The notes under the pieces are model-generated. The model saw only the letters and a list, made by a program, of their open reading frames with translations, searched no databases and was not told the DNA's origin. Shown in pieces: positions 30,351-36,950 of a stretch of 44,029 nucleotides of DNA. This DNA comes from a virus: IMG/VR virus record IMGVR_UViG_3300020020_000080, positions 1 through 44,029 of that record. One strand, written 5' to 3'. Made by a program: the position numbers and the translations under genes. Numbering within the stretch: position 1 is the stretch's first letter; each line of letters starts with the position of its first letter.

Positions 30351-31783
30351 AGCAATTTATCCACTTGCATGTCGATGCCCATGAACCCGAACGACAGCGG
30401 CGCGCTCTCGCGCAGGCGCCACCGCACGCCCTGGTTCTGCGCCTGGCCCCAGATCGAGGCCCGCACCCGGCCATCCGTCAGCGACTGCCGGCCAATCTTG
30501 ACCACCCGCGGATTGCTCCAGTTCTGGCCGCCGTCCCTTGAGATCGAGATCGAAATATCCGGGTCCGTCTCCAGCGGATCCACCCCGGTCGCCTTGCCGA
30601 CCCCCTTGGTCAGATAAAGCTCGATCGAGTTAACCCGGATCTTGTTCGGAAACGCGCCCATCGGCCCCGTCTCGATCTGGATCAGCAGCGGATTGCCGAA
30701 TTCGGTGAAGGTCAGGCCGTCGATCACAGCGAGGTTGCCGCTTTCCTTGTCGCCTGAAATCCACTGCCCGAACGCCGCGACCGGAAACTTGCCACGCCAG
30801 TAGTCGACCAGATGGCTCTTGCGCTCATGCCACGATTGCAGCGTGGTGTCGTATTCCCAACACCATTGCGGCCCCTGCACCACCACCACGCCATGGCCCT
30901 GGCTGACATAGACCGACACCGTGATGATGGTCTTGTCCGGCTCTTTCTCGATCAGCAAATCCAGGTCCGGCACCGAGATCGGCGTCGGCGTGTAGCCGGT
31001 CAGCGTTGAGACCTTGAAATCATCCCCGACGAAGAAAATTCCCTTGCCGAAACCGTCGTCGTGCCCGGCAATGGCGTTGATGCCGACAATGCCGCGCGGG
31101 ATGGTGGCGACGTAGTTAAACGGATAGCCCGTGTCGTTCAGCCCGCCCCACACCTCGATCGTGGTCGAGCCGCACAGCCCCAACTGCCCGTTGCCGAGCG
31201 GCACAGGACGATAGAGCGTATCCGGCTTGCTTTCGGCGGTGGCAACGTCGAGCGAGACAATATCGACCGAGTTGACCTTGCTGGCCTGCGTGTGCCCGTC
31301 GCCATAGGTGAAAATGAAAAACCCGCGATGAAACACCACCGCGTTGGGCTGGCCGATCGTGTGCCCGCCAGATCCCACAGGATACGCAGCCACAACGGTT
31401 GGCGCCGCCGGGTTTATCCAGAACGCCCCGTCTCCCGGCGCCACGATGACAATGTCCGGCGTTGGCTTGTTGTTGCGCGCCATCGTCACAGGCGCCGAGC
31501 CTGGCACCGCGCCAGTCAAGGCCGTGCCGGCGCCGCCTGCGGCCGAGAAGGTGTAGACCGTGTTGTTGACCACGGCGTAAAGCAGGTTATTGACCAGCAG
31601 CGCGCCGCGATAGTTGGTGCCGGCCGTGGTTGCCCACGGCCTCAGTCCCGGCGTGCGCCAGTAGGCGTGCGGCTTGCCGGCGGTCGCCGGCAGCTTCTCC
31701 GGGTAGACGTTGATCAGCCGCCCGCCAGCCGCCTGCGGGAGCCTTCCGGGTCCGGTCAGCATGGGCAAGGGGCAGTCGACCAT
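30347..31783 (-). CDS. Packaged DNA stabilisation protein (P22 gp10-like tail hub)
   Basis: A 478-residue protein recognised as the P22 gp10 family. It starts MVDCPLPMLTGPGR and contains a series of beta-propeller-like strands (YRGALLVNNLLYAVVNNTVYTF, VFHRGFFIFTYGDGHTQ, GFGKGIFFVGDDFKV, RRDGGQNWSNPR-like SRDGGQNWSNPRV). In P22 gp10 plugs the portal-gp4 channel and forms the tail hub that holds packaged DNA. ATG at 31783 overlaps the stop of the gp4-like gene. This is one of the clearest markers of the P22 architecture here. Confidence 0.85.
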   Translation of the reverse strand: MVDCPLPMLTGPGRLPQAAGGRLINVYPEKLPATAGKPHAYWRTPGLRPWATTAGTNYRGALLVNNLLYAVVNNTVYTFSAAGGAGTALTGAVPGSAPVTMARNNKPTPDIVIVAPGDGAFWINPAAPTVVAAYPVGSGGHTIGQPNAVVFHRGFFIFTYGDGHTQASKVNSVDIVSLDVATAESKPDTLYRPVPLGNGQLGLCGSTTIEVWGGLNDTGYPFNYVATIPRGIVGINAIAGHDDGFGKGIFFVGDDFKVSTLTGYTPTPISVPDLDLLIEKEPDKTIITVSVYVSQGHGVVVVQGPQWCWEYDTTLQSWHERKSHLVDYWRGKFPVAAFGQWISGDKESGNLAVIDGLTFTEFGNPLLIQIETGPMGAFPNKIRVNSIELYLTKGVGKATGVDPLETDPDISISISRDGGQNWSNPRVVKIGRQSLTDGRVRASIWGQAQNQGVRWRLRESAPLSFGFMGIDMQVDKLL

Positions 31784-32121
31784 CAGAAATAATCCGTCCG
31801 CAGCACTTCATAGGTCGGCGTTTGCGACACCAGGTAATGCAGTCGGCTTTCGTGTTGCTTGATGGCGGGCATGTCGAGCGGCACGTTGGAAAAATCCGCC
31901 GCGGCGTAAATCGCGCACAGCCGCCCCGCCGTCTCGAAATAGATGTCCGGGATCTGCTCGCGATCAATCAGGACAATCTTGCCCATCTCGGCCAGCACGC
32001 TGTTGATGCAGCGGTCGATCGTGTCGTGCTCGATCGCGCCCAGCGCCTCACCCGGCACATACTTGCCGAGCAGCGCCGCCGTGCGGTTAATCAGTTCTTC
32101 CGACGTGTGGTAGATGCCCAT
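31783..32121 (-). CDS. Head-tail adaptor / tail accessory factor (P22 gp4-like)
   Basis: A 112-residue helical protein with ATG at 32121 and GAGG upstream. Segments such as TSEELINRTAALLGKYVPGE and IEHDTIDRCINSVLAEMGK read as the helical bundle of portal-binding adaptors. It precedes the gp10-like gene with an ATGA overlap, the same order as in P22 (gp4 then gp10), and is shorter than P22 gp4, lacking its C-terminal lytic part. It probably lengthens the portal to accept the tail. Confidence 0.7.
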   Translation of the reverse strand: MGIYHTSEELINRTAALLGKYVPGEALGAIEHDTIDRCINSVLAEMGKIVLIDREQIPDIYFETAGRLCAIYAAADFSNVPLDMPAIKQHESRLHYLVSQTPTYEVLRTDYF

Positions 32122-32130
32122 GGCGCCTCA

Positions 32131-32160
32131 GTTGTCGCGAGTTGTCGCGAGTTGTCGCTT
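32131..32160. repeat. Three tandem 10-base repeats
   Basis: GTTGTCGCGA occurs at 32131-32140 and 32141-32150, with a third copy differing in its last two bases at 32151-32160. The third copy overlaps an inverted repeat, TTGTC-GCTT-GACAA (32152-32165). The array lies between the capsid terminator and the gp4-like start, in the leader of that gene. It could be slippage or a protein site. Confidence 0.7.
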
Positions 32161-32169
32161 GACAAGCAG

Positions 32170-32199
32170 AAAAAAGGCGGCGGCATCGCTGCCGCCGCC
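32170..32199 (-). terminator. Strong terminator after the capsid gene
   Basis: A 10-bp perfect GC-rich stem (32176-32185 with 32190-32199, loop of four) is followed on the minus strand by six T. It starts ten bases after the capsid stop codon and is the strongest hairpin terminator in the window. Confidence 0.92.
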
Positions 32200-32209
32200 A
32201 AGGTTCGTA

Positions 32210-33346
32210 TCAATCCGCTGCGCTCGCATAGAAGCCCTGCACAACGCCGCTCTGGACAAGGTTCGAACCCGTCATCGGGTGCTTGGAGTACATCTTGACG
32301 GTGCCGTAGCACATCTCGATGCCGACACCGGTCAGGAACTGGTAATCGTCCTCCTTGCGGAAGGTTGGTTTTGCCATCCGGCCCCACACGATCGCCGCCG
32401 CCTGCTGGCCGCACAGGAACACCGGCTCGACGCGGTTCGATGTGGTGCCAGCCGTCAGCAGGTTGGTCCAGGTCGACGTCACAAAGCCCGAAATCTCCGG
32501 CACCTGGCGAATGATGATGCCGTCGAAGATCAGATCGCCGTCCTGGAACAGCGGGTTCTTGTCCATCCCGTTGCCTTCGCGCGGCCTGGAATCCTTGTTG
32601 TAGGGCAGCAGGTCGAGCTTGAGATCGCGGAACGTGTTGGTGCCGGCGAACGCCACGAAATATTCGTAGCCGTCCCGCGTCTTGAAGGGACGAATGTGCG
32701 GGTCGGCGTTCATCGCAACGCGCTTGAGCAGCGAAATGTTCGCCGCCGTCAGCTTGTCGTTGGTGATGTCGAGCGTTGCCAGCGAACCCGCATGCGTCGC
32801 CACCGTGTTGGCCCGCAGCGCACCGTACTGGATGCGATCGGCGTTCGCCGTCTGCCAGGTATCGCGCTGGCCGGTCGTTGCGATATTGTACAACAGGCCG
32901 TTAACCGTCTGATCCGCCGCCGGTAGTGTCTCGGTCGGCAGCGCCATCAGCGCCTCGATGATGTCGTCACGCTGCTCCGACTTGCCCCAATCACTGAGCA
33001 GCGGCTTGGCCTCGCCGAAGATGTCGGCCGAGTCTTTCTGCTCCTCGGCGTTGTTGGTCACAACGGCGTTGCGCTTCCAGTCAACCTTGGCCCGCATGCC
33101 ATAGTTGTCGATCTTTTCTTCAAAACCGACCAGCGTGCCCTGACCGACGCCAGCGCCCTTGAGGCGCTTGACGAACGGGATGTTGACCACCTCGCCGCCG
33201 GACTTCAGTTCCTGGCGGACGCGGATGATGGAATTAAGATCCTCGCCCATGTAGGGCGAGAACAGGTTCTCGCGAACGTATTCGCGATTGATCTCCTTGG
33301 TGTACTTGATGAGTTTATTGTTGGTGTCGATGGTGGTGAGAGCCAT
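32210..33346 (-). CDS. Major capsid protein
   Basis: A 378-residue protein of the DUF4043 / N4-gp56-type HK97-fold capsid group. Typical features are LFSPYMGEDLNSII near residues 28-41, GGEVVNIPFVKRLKGAG, IDNYGMRAKVDWKRNAVVTNNAEEQK around 80-107, and the C-terminal Y-x-FLTGVGIEMCYGTVKM. ATG at 33346 with GAGGGG eight bases upstream. That ribosome site lies in a small inverted repeat (GTGAG-N6-CTCAC at 33347-33362). Position after the scaffold gene and flanking terminators on both sides suggest separate control of its dose. Confidence 0.88.
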   Translation of the reverse strand: MALTTIDTNNKLIKYTKEINREYVRENLFSPYMGEDLNSIIRVRQELKSGGEVVNIPFVKRLKGAGVGQGTLVGFEEKIDNYGMRAKVDWKRNAVVTNNAEEQKDSADIFGEAKPLLSDWGKSEQRDDIIEALMALPTETLPAADQTVNGLLYNIATTGQRDTWQTANADRIQYGALRANTVATHAGSLATLDITNDKLTAANISLLKRVAMNADPHIRPFKTRDGYEYFVAFAGTNTFRDLKLDLLPYNKDSRPREGNGMDKNPLFQDGDLIFDGIIIRQVPEISGFVTSTWTNLLTAGTTSNRVEPVFLCGQQAAAIVWGRMAKPTFRKEDDYQFLTGVGIEMCYGTVKMYSKHPMTGSNLVQSGVVQGFYASAAD

Positions 33347-33379
33347 GTGAGTTACCCCTCACGCTGGCGTCCGCCCAAT

Positions 33380-33402
33380 AAAAAACCCGCCATCTAGGCG
33401 GG
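33380..33402 (-). terminator. Terminator between scaffold and capsid genes
   Basis: CCCGCC / GGCGGG stem (33386-33391 with 33397-33402, loop of five), followed on the minus strand by six T. It lies between the scaffold stop and the capsid ribosome site. Confidence 0.85.
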
Positions 33403-33426
33403 TGGTTTTGTCTATTGTAGCGAAGG

Positions 33427-34308
33427 TCAGCGCATAGCGTGCCTGAACATCGCCGCATCGCTCGTATCGGTGTTGTCGTCGTCATTGCCACTGCGGGCAG
33501 ACGGCGTATTCCGGAGTGACGGCGGCAAGCGTGTAACGCTGCCTTGAGGTTGACCTGGCTGTGGACGTGACTGCTGCTGCGGCGATGATGCTGCGAGGAG
33601 TTGTTCCCGATATTTGTCGGGACCGCCCGCCGCCTTGATCTGCTGCATGAGCGATAGTTCCTTGTGCGCGCTTACAATGGATTCAAACGGATGCTCCGAT
33701 TGCATCGCCTGATTGTAAACGTGTGCCACACTAGGATCGCCCGCCTTAATTCCCTGATCCAGCCAATCGTAAGCACTACGCACCGCTTCCGGTCCGTGAT
33801 CACGTTCGGCAAAATATCGGGAATTCAACTCAACCTGCCTTTGCAAACGCATTTCCAGCGCCTGCTGCCTTTGCTCAACTGGACTCGTCATCTGTTGAGC
33901 GTGATACCTGGCAAACCCCTCCGGATTTTCATACGGATCAGGTGCCGTCTGTGGCTCAGGCTTCGGCATTTGCCGTTGCAGCATCTCTAACTGACGTTGC
34001 CACTGCATGCGCTCATCGTTGTAGCGTCTTTCGATCGCTTCAGCTTTTTCGCGCTCTTCACGCAGTCGCCAACTCGGGACATGTGCGCCCTCGTCCCTTG
34101 CCTGTTCCGGCTGCTGTGCAGTCGGCTGTTGCGGCTCGGGTGTTGGCTCGGCCGCTTGCTTTGGTGCGAAGCGCCCGTGTTCGTCCCGTTGTGGCCCGTC
34201 CTGTTGTGTCTCTGCTGCTGGCTGTTCGGCCGGCTGCTCAACAACGTCAGGAGTAGGCTCGTCAGTCATCGCGGCACTGAAAAGTGCCTTGTCGTCCATC
34301 TCTGCCAT
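33427..34308 (-). CDS. Scaffolding protein
   Basis: A 293-residue protein from the ATG at 34308, which has GAGG six bases upstream. It is Gln/Glu/Pro-rich with an acidic N-terminus (residues 1-80), a long charged coiled coil (about 80-175: REEREKAEAIERRYNDERMQ and on), and a polar C-terminus. Low complexity, helical content and its place between portal and capsid genes are characteristic of phage scaffolding proteins, which template procapsid assembly and then leave. P22 has the same order. Confidence 0.8.
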   Translation of the reverse strand: MAEMDDKALFSAAMTDEPTPDVVEQPAEQPAAETQQDGPQRDEHGRFAPKQAAEPTPEPQQPTAQQPEQARDEGAHVPSWRLREEREKAEAIERRYNDERMQWQRQLEMLQRQMPKPEPQTAPDPYENPEGFARYHAQQMTSPVEQRQQALEMRLQRQVELNSRYFAERDHGPEAVRSAYDWLDQGIKAGDPSVAHVYNQAMQSEHPFESIVSAHKELSLMQQIKAAGGPDKYREQLLAASSPQQQSRPQPGQPQGSVTRLPPSLRNTPSARSGNDDDNTDTSDAAMFRHAMR

Positions 34309-34402
34309 GTTTTCCTCTAGGCTGGCCGTTTCGTGGCCCGACGAGGCCGGCATATCGCTGCCGGCGTGGCGTTAATCCGATCTCGCTCGGATCAGGCGAA
34401 AC

Positions 34403-35218
34403 TCACTGTTGCGGCTCTCGCGACGCACCAACTCCAAGCATCGCAGCTAAACTTCCCAACAATCCAGCCTTGCCGGCATTTGCCGGGTCGAACTGTGCGA
34501 ATCTGGAGCGGTAGCTTGTCGCTGGTGCCACATATTCCTCGTAACCACTGGAGCGCCGCGCTGGATTGCCGTCGCCGTATTTGACGATCACACCGTCATG
34601 GCCCTTGCCGTAGACTTCATTGCGCAGCCAATCGTCACGGTCAAAGCGATCCATCCCTGCAATGCGTCGCTTGTCGTCTGCGCTGATCACATGCGGATTT
34701 TCCATCTTCAGCTTGAGCGGCATGACATTCGGAGCGCCATCATCAAACTCTCGCGCCGCCTTCAGCATGGCGTAGTCGTTCGCCAGGTGAGGCCGGTTCG
34801 TCGCATAGATCGCATCACCGCCAAGAAAACCGGGATCATATCGAGCCGGGTGACCTTCAACGAAGGCATCGCCGGAAATCGGCCTGCCCTCGCCGCGGTA
34901 GACATCGCGCGTAAAGCCCTGCTCCGTCGCCCGCGCTAGCCGCGACGCCTCGTCCATCGGCACACCAATCTTGCCGCCTGCGCTACCCAACGCCCCCCGC
35001 TCTGCCATCGGCATTCCGCCGAGCGTTGCCAGCCCGGCCAGATCCATTGATCGGTTAATCACTTCCGGATTAGTCCGGCCGTCCTCGCCGTACATGCTGA
35101 CGTTGCCCTGGTAGACGTCACCCGGCAGCGTCACTGCGCCCCACGCATCCCTTGCCATGCGCGCAGGCCAAGTCTGCGCCAGCTTCTGTCCTAAAGAAGC
35201 AAGCGACATCTCAGGCAT
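34403..35218 (-). CDS. Leader-tagged putative ADP-ribosyltransferase effector
   Basis: A 271-residue protein. Residues 1-63 are a leader nearly identical to that of the next gene upstream (35322-35966; about seven differences). The C-terminal part resembles ADP-ribosyltransferases of phage polyvalent proteins: VYRGEG with Arg108, AIYATN (137-141) as the Y/S-x-T strand, EEYVAP with Glu227/228, and a closing SYRSRFAQFDP (235-245) often seen at the end of that fold. If active it would transfer ADP-ribose from NAD to a host target. It lies among head genes, before the scaffold, so it may be packaged like T4 Alt and injected with DNA (inference). Catalysis is not proven by these motifs. Confidence 0.6.
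   Translation of the reverse strand: MPEMSLASLGQKLAQTWPARMARDAWGAVTLPGDVYQGNVSMYGEDGRTNPEVINRSMDLAGLATLGGMPMAERGALGSAGGKIGVPMDEASRLARATEQGFTRDVYRGEGRPISGDAFVEGHPARYDPGFLGGDAIYATNRPHLANDYAMLKAAREFDDGAPNVMPLKLKMENPHVISADDKRRIAGMDRFDRDDWLRNEVYGKGHDGVIVKYGDGNPARRSSGYEEYVAPATSYRSRFAQFDPANAGKAGLLGSLAAMLGVGASREPQQ
35049..35218 (-). repeat. Leader-coding direct repeat, copy A
   Basis: The 170 bases 35049-35218 align without gaps to 35797-35966 at roughly 84% by eye. They encode the shared ~63-residue leader of two adjacent genes. The first 35 bases are identical; most differences cluster near the start-codon end. Confidence 0.9.
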
Positions 35219-35321
35219 TTGTCGGAAACCTCAAAACTGGGGCGGACGGCACTGCGTTAACAGCACCGCCCGCGACTCCGGCGCCGGTTCACCTAAAGGT
35301 GGAGCCAACGCCGAATGGAAT

Positions 35322-35966
35322 TTACTTTGCGCCCAATGCCCTCAGATATTCCTGATACAGAGCAGGATAATCCTGCCCGATCTGAAGCACTTCATGCGGC
35401 GCAGGCTTCCAACCTTCGTTGATAACCCTACCGTTTCCCATCTCTCTTGATGCCGAGTTGGGCACCAGATAAACCGTGTCGCCCGCTTTCGGCGCCATCT
35501 TCATATCAACGATATTGCGCGGCTCACCGCCACGATATGCCGGCAAGGTGTTGACGTTGCCGCCTCGCCTGAAGCCTTCTTCCATAATCTGACGCTGAAT
35601 ATCCGCGGCATTCCCGCCAGCCCGCCCACGCAAATCGACGTGCTGGCTGTACTGATTATAAAATTGCTTCTCTGTCAGCGGCTTCATGGCGTCCCTAGAA
35701 CCCCTTACGATCCCAGAGCCTAGCACAGCCTCACCAGCCCCGGCAGGTATTCCCATCCCGCCCCCGCCTCCTGTCATTAACCCGGCTAGGCTCATCGATC
35801 GGTTAATCACTTCCGGATTAGTCCGGCCGTCATCCCCGTACATCGACACGTTGCCCTGATAGACATCACCCGGCAGCGTCACTGCTCCCCAAGCATCCCT
35901 AGCCAGCCGCGCCGGCCAAGTCTGAGAAAGTTTCTCTCCCAGTTTTGCCAGCGACATCTCAGCCAT
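35322..35966 (-). CDS. Leader-tagged effector-like protein, unknown C-terminal domain
   Basis: A 214-residue protein. Residues 1-63 are the same leader as in the gene at 34403-35218. A Gly-rich hinge follows (about 64-80), then a different C-terminal domain of ~120 residues with KQFYNQYSQHVDLRG, an AYRGGEPRNIVDMK stretch, AGDTVYLVP and EGWKPAPHEVLQI. I recall similar stretches in uncharacterised phage effector-like proteins but cannot name a family. The AYRGG element resembles the Arg strand of ADP-ribosyltransferases, without a convincing Glu motif. A 103-base gap without a gene follows before the next leader. Confidence 0.6.
   Translation of the reverse strand: MAEMSLAKLGEKLSQTWPARLARDAWGAVTLPGDVYQGNVSMYGDDGRTNPEVINRSMSLAGLMTGGGGGMGIPAGAGEAVLGSGIVRGSRDAMKPLTEKQFYNQYSQHVDLRGRAGGNAADIQRQIMEEGFRRGGNVNTLPAYRGGEPRNIVDMKMAPKAGDTVYLVPNSASREMGNGRVINEGWKPAPHEVLQIGQDYPALYQEYLRALGAK
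35797..35966 (-). repeat. Leader-coding direct repeat, copy B
   Basis: Partner of 35049-35218, offset by exactly 748 bases with no insertions or deletions. Such a repeat would allow loss of one effector by homologous recombination or gain of new C-terminal domains. Confidence 0.9.
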
Positions 35967-35969
35967 CGG

Positions 35970-36122
35970 TCACTCGTCCGCGCGATTGGTCAGCGGATCT
36001 TCCGGATACGCCGCAAACCGCCTGATGGCGTCCGCAACCTCCCCACTCGTCCATGTGGTATCGCCAGCCATCGCGAACCGGTTAGCCAGCTCCTCCAGAG
36101 CTATCTCGACCTCGTCATTCAT
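35970..36122 (-). CDS. Small acidic helical protein
   Basis: A 50-residue frame from the ATG at 36122 (MNDEVEIALEELANRFAMAG..., ending TNRADE). It overlaps the stop of the next-upstream gene by eight bases and ends three bases before the start codon of the effector gene. Acidic and helical; function unknown. The tight packing with both neighbours supports it. Confidence 0.55.
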   Translation of the reverse strand: MNDEVEIALEELANRFAMAGDTTWTSGEVADAIRRFAAYPEDPLTNRADE

Positions 36123-36306
36123 CTTTCATCTCGCGCATGGCTTCCACCGCCCTGTCCACGCTCTCGATAACCCTCGCGAGTGCAGCCTTCTCCTCAAGCA
36201 AACGCTCGATACAGTCCGCCAGCCGGCTGTACAGCATCCCGCCGTCGTTGGTTTCCTGCGAGGAAAGCCTGGCCAACTCGACCAGTTGCTTGGGGTTCTC
36301 ACTCAT
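36115..36306 (-). CDS. Small coiled-coil protein
   Basis: A 63-residue protein, ATG at 36306 overlapping the previous stop as ATGA. From residue 25 to the end it is an uninterrupted amphipathic helix (LADCIERLLEEKAALARVI...), probably a coiled coil. Located between the Ig-like acidic protein and the effector pair. Function unknown; it may be a minor head component or a chaperone for the packaged proteins (inference). Confidence 0.55.
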   Translation of the reverse strand: MSENPKQLVELARLSSQETNDGGMLYSRLADCIERLLEEKAALARVIESVDRAVEAMREMKDE

Positions 36307-36950
36307 TTCTTGTGCCTCGCCTTCCGCGGTTTCTTCTTCTCGGTGTCGTCGCCCGGCTCCTGGTCGTATTCCTGCTCGGCCTCGTCGTTCGCGTCGTCGT
36401 CATCGCGATCCGCGTCGGCATCCCGCGCAGGCGCCTCGCCCGTGAACGTAAACGTCACCGGCTCGGAATACAGCTTGCCGTTGCGCACCTTGACCTCGAG
36501 CGTGTCAGGACCGTGCCACACACCCATGTTGACGCCCGTCGACAGCGTCCCGTCCTCGTTCAGCGTCGTCGGCTCGTCCTGGCCGGCAAACACAATGATG
36601 CTGTCCTGCAGAAAGCCCGTGCCACTGACGTGGATGTCGAAACTCGGATCCCCGATCGCCGCCGTGTTCGGCTCGACCCCCGATACGACCGGCGGAACGC
36701 GCAGGTAAATCTCCTTCTTGATTGCCCAGTACGGCATGCGGTTCTCAAAGCACCACTGCACATATTCCGCGTCGGTCATATCCGCGGGATCAGTGTCCTT
36801 GGGCACCACCGTCCCCGCCACCCACTGCGGTGGCGGCGTGTCGTAATCGGTGCCGGCCAGGACTTCAGGCTCGACACCCTCCAGCCTCGCCACTTCCGGC
36901 TTGGCCGCTTCGTGCTTTGGTTCAATAATCAGTTGTTCATTGTCAGGCAT
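36303..36950 (-). CDS. Ig-like (IPT/TIG) head-associated protein with charged tail
   Basis: A 215-residue protein from the ATG at 36950, overlapping the portal stop by eight bases. Residues 1-60 are flexible and acidic; 56-80 form a small helical part (DAEYVQWCFENRMPYW). Residues 86-170 look like one IPT/TIG beta-sandwich (PPVVSGVEPNTAAIGDPSF ... VTFTFT). The tail is first very acidic (DADADRDDDDANDEAEQE, 177-194) and then basic (KKKPRKARHKK). Ig-like modules of this kind decorate many phage capsids. The acidic/basic end may help packaging or scaffold contact. Confidence 0.6.
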   Translation of the reverse strand: MPDNEQLIIEPKHEAAKPEVARLEGVEPEVLAGTDYDTPPPQWVAGTVVPKDTDPADMTDAEYVQWCFENRMPYWAIKKEIYLRVPPVVSGVEPNTAAIGDPSFDIHVSGTGFLQDSIIVFAGQDEPTTLNEDGTLSTGVNMGVWHGPDTLEVKVRNGKLYSEPVTFTFTGEAPARDADADRDDDDANDEAEQEYDQEPGDDTEKKKPRKARHKK

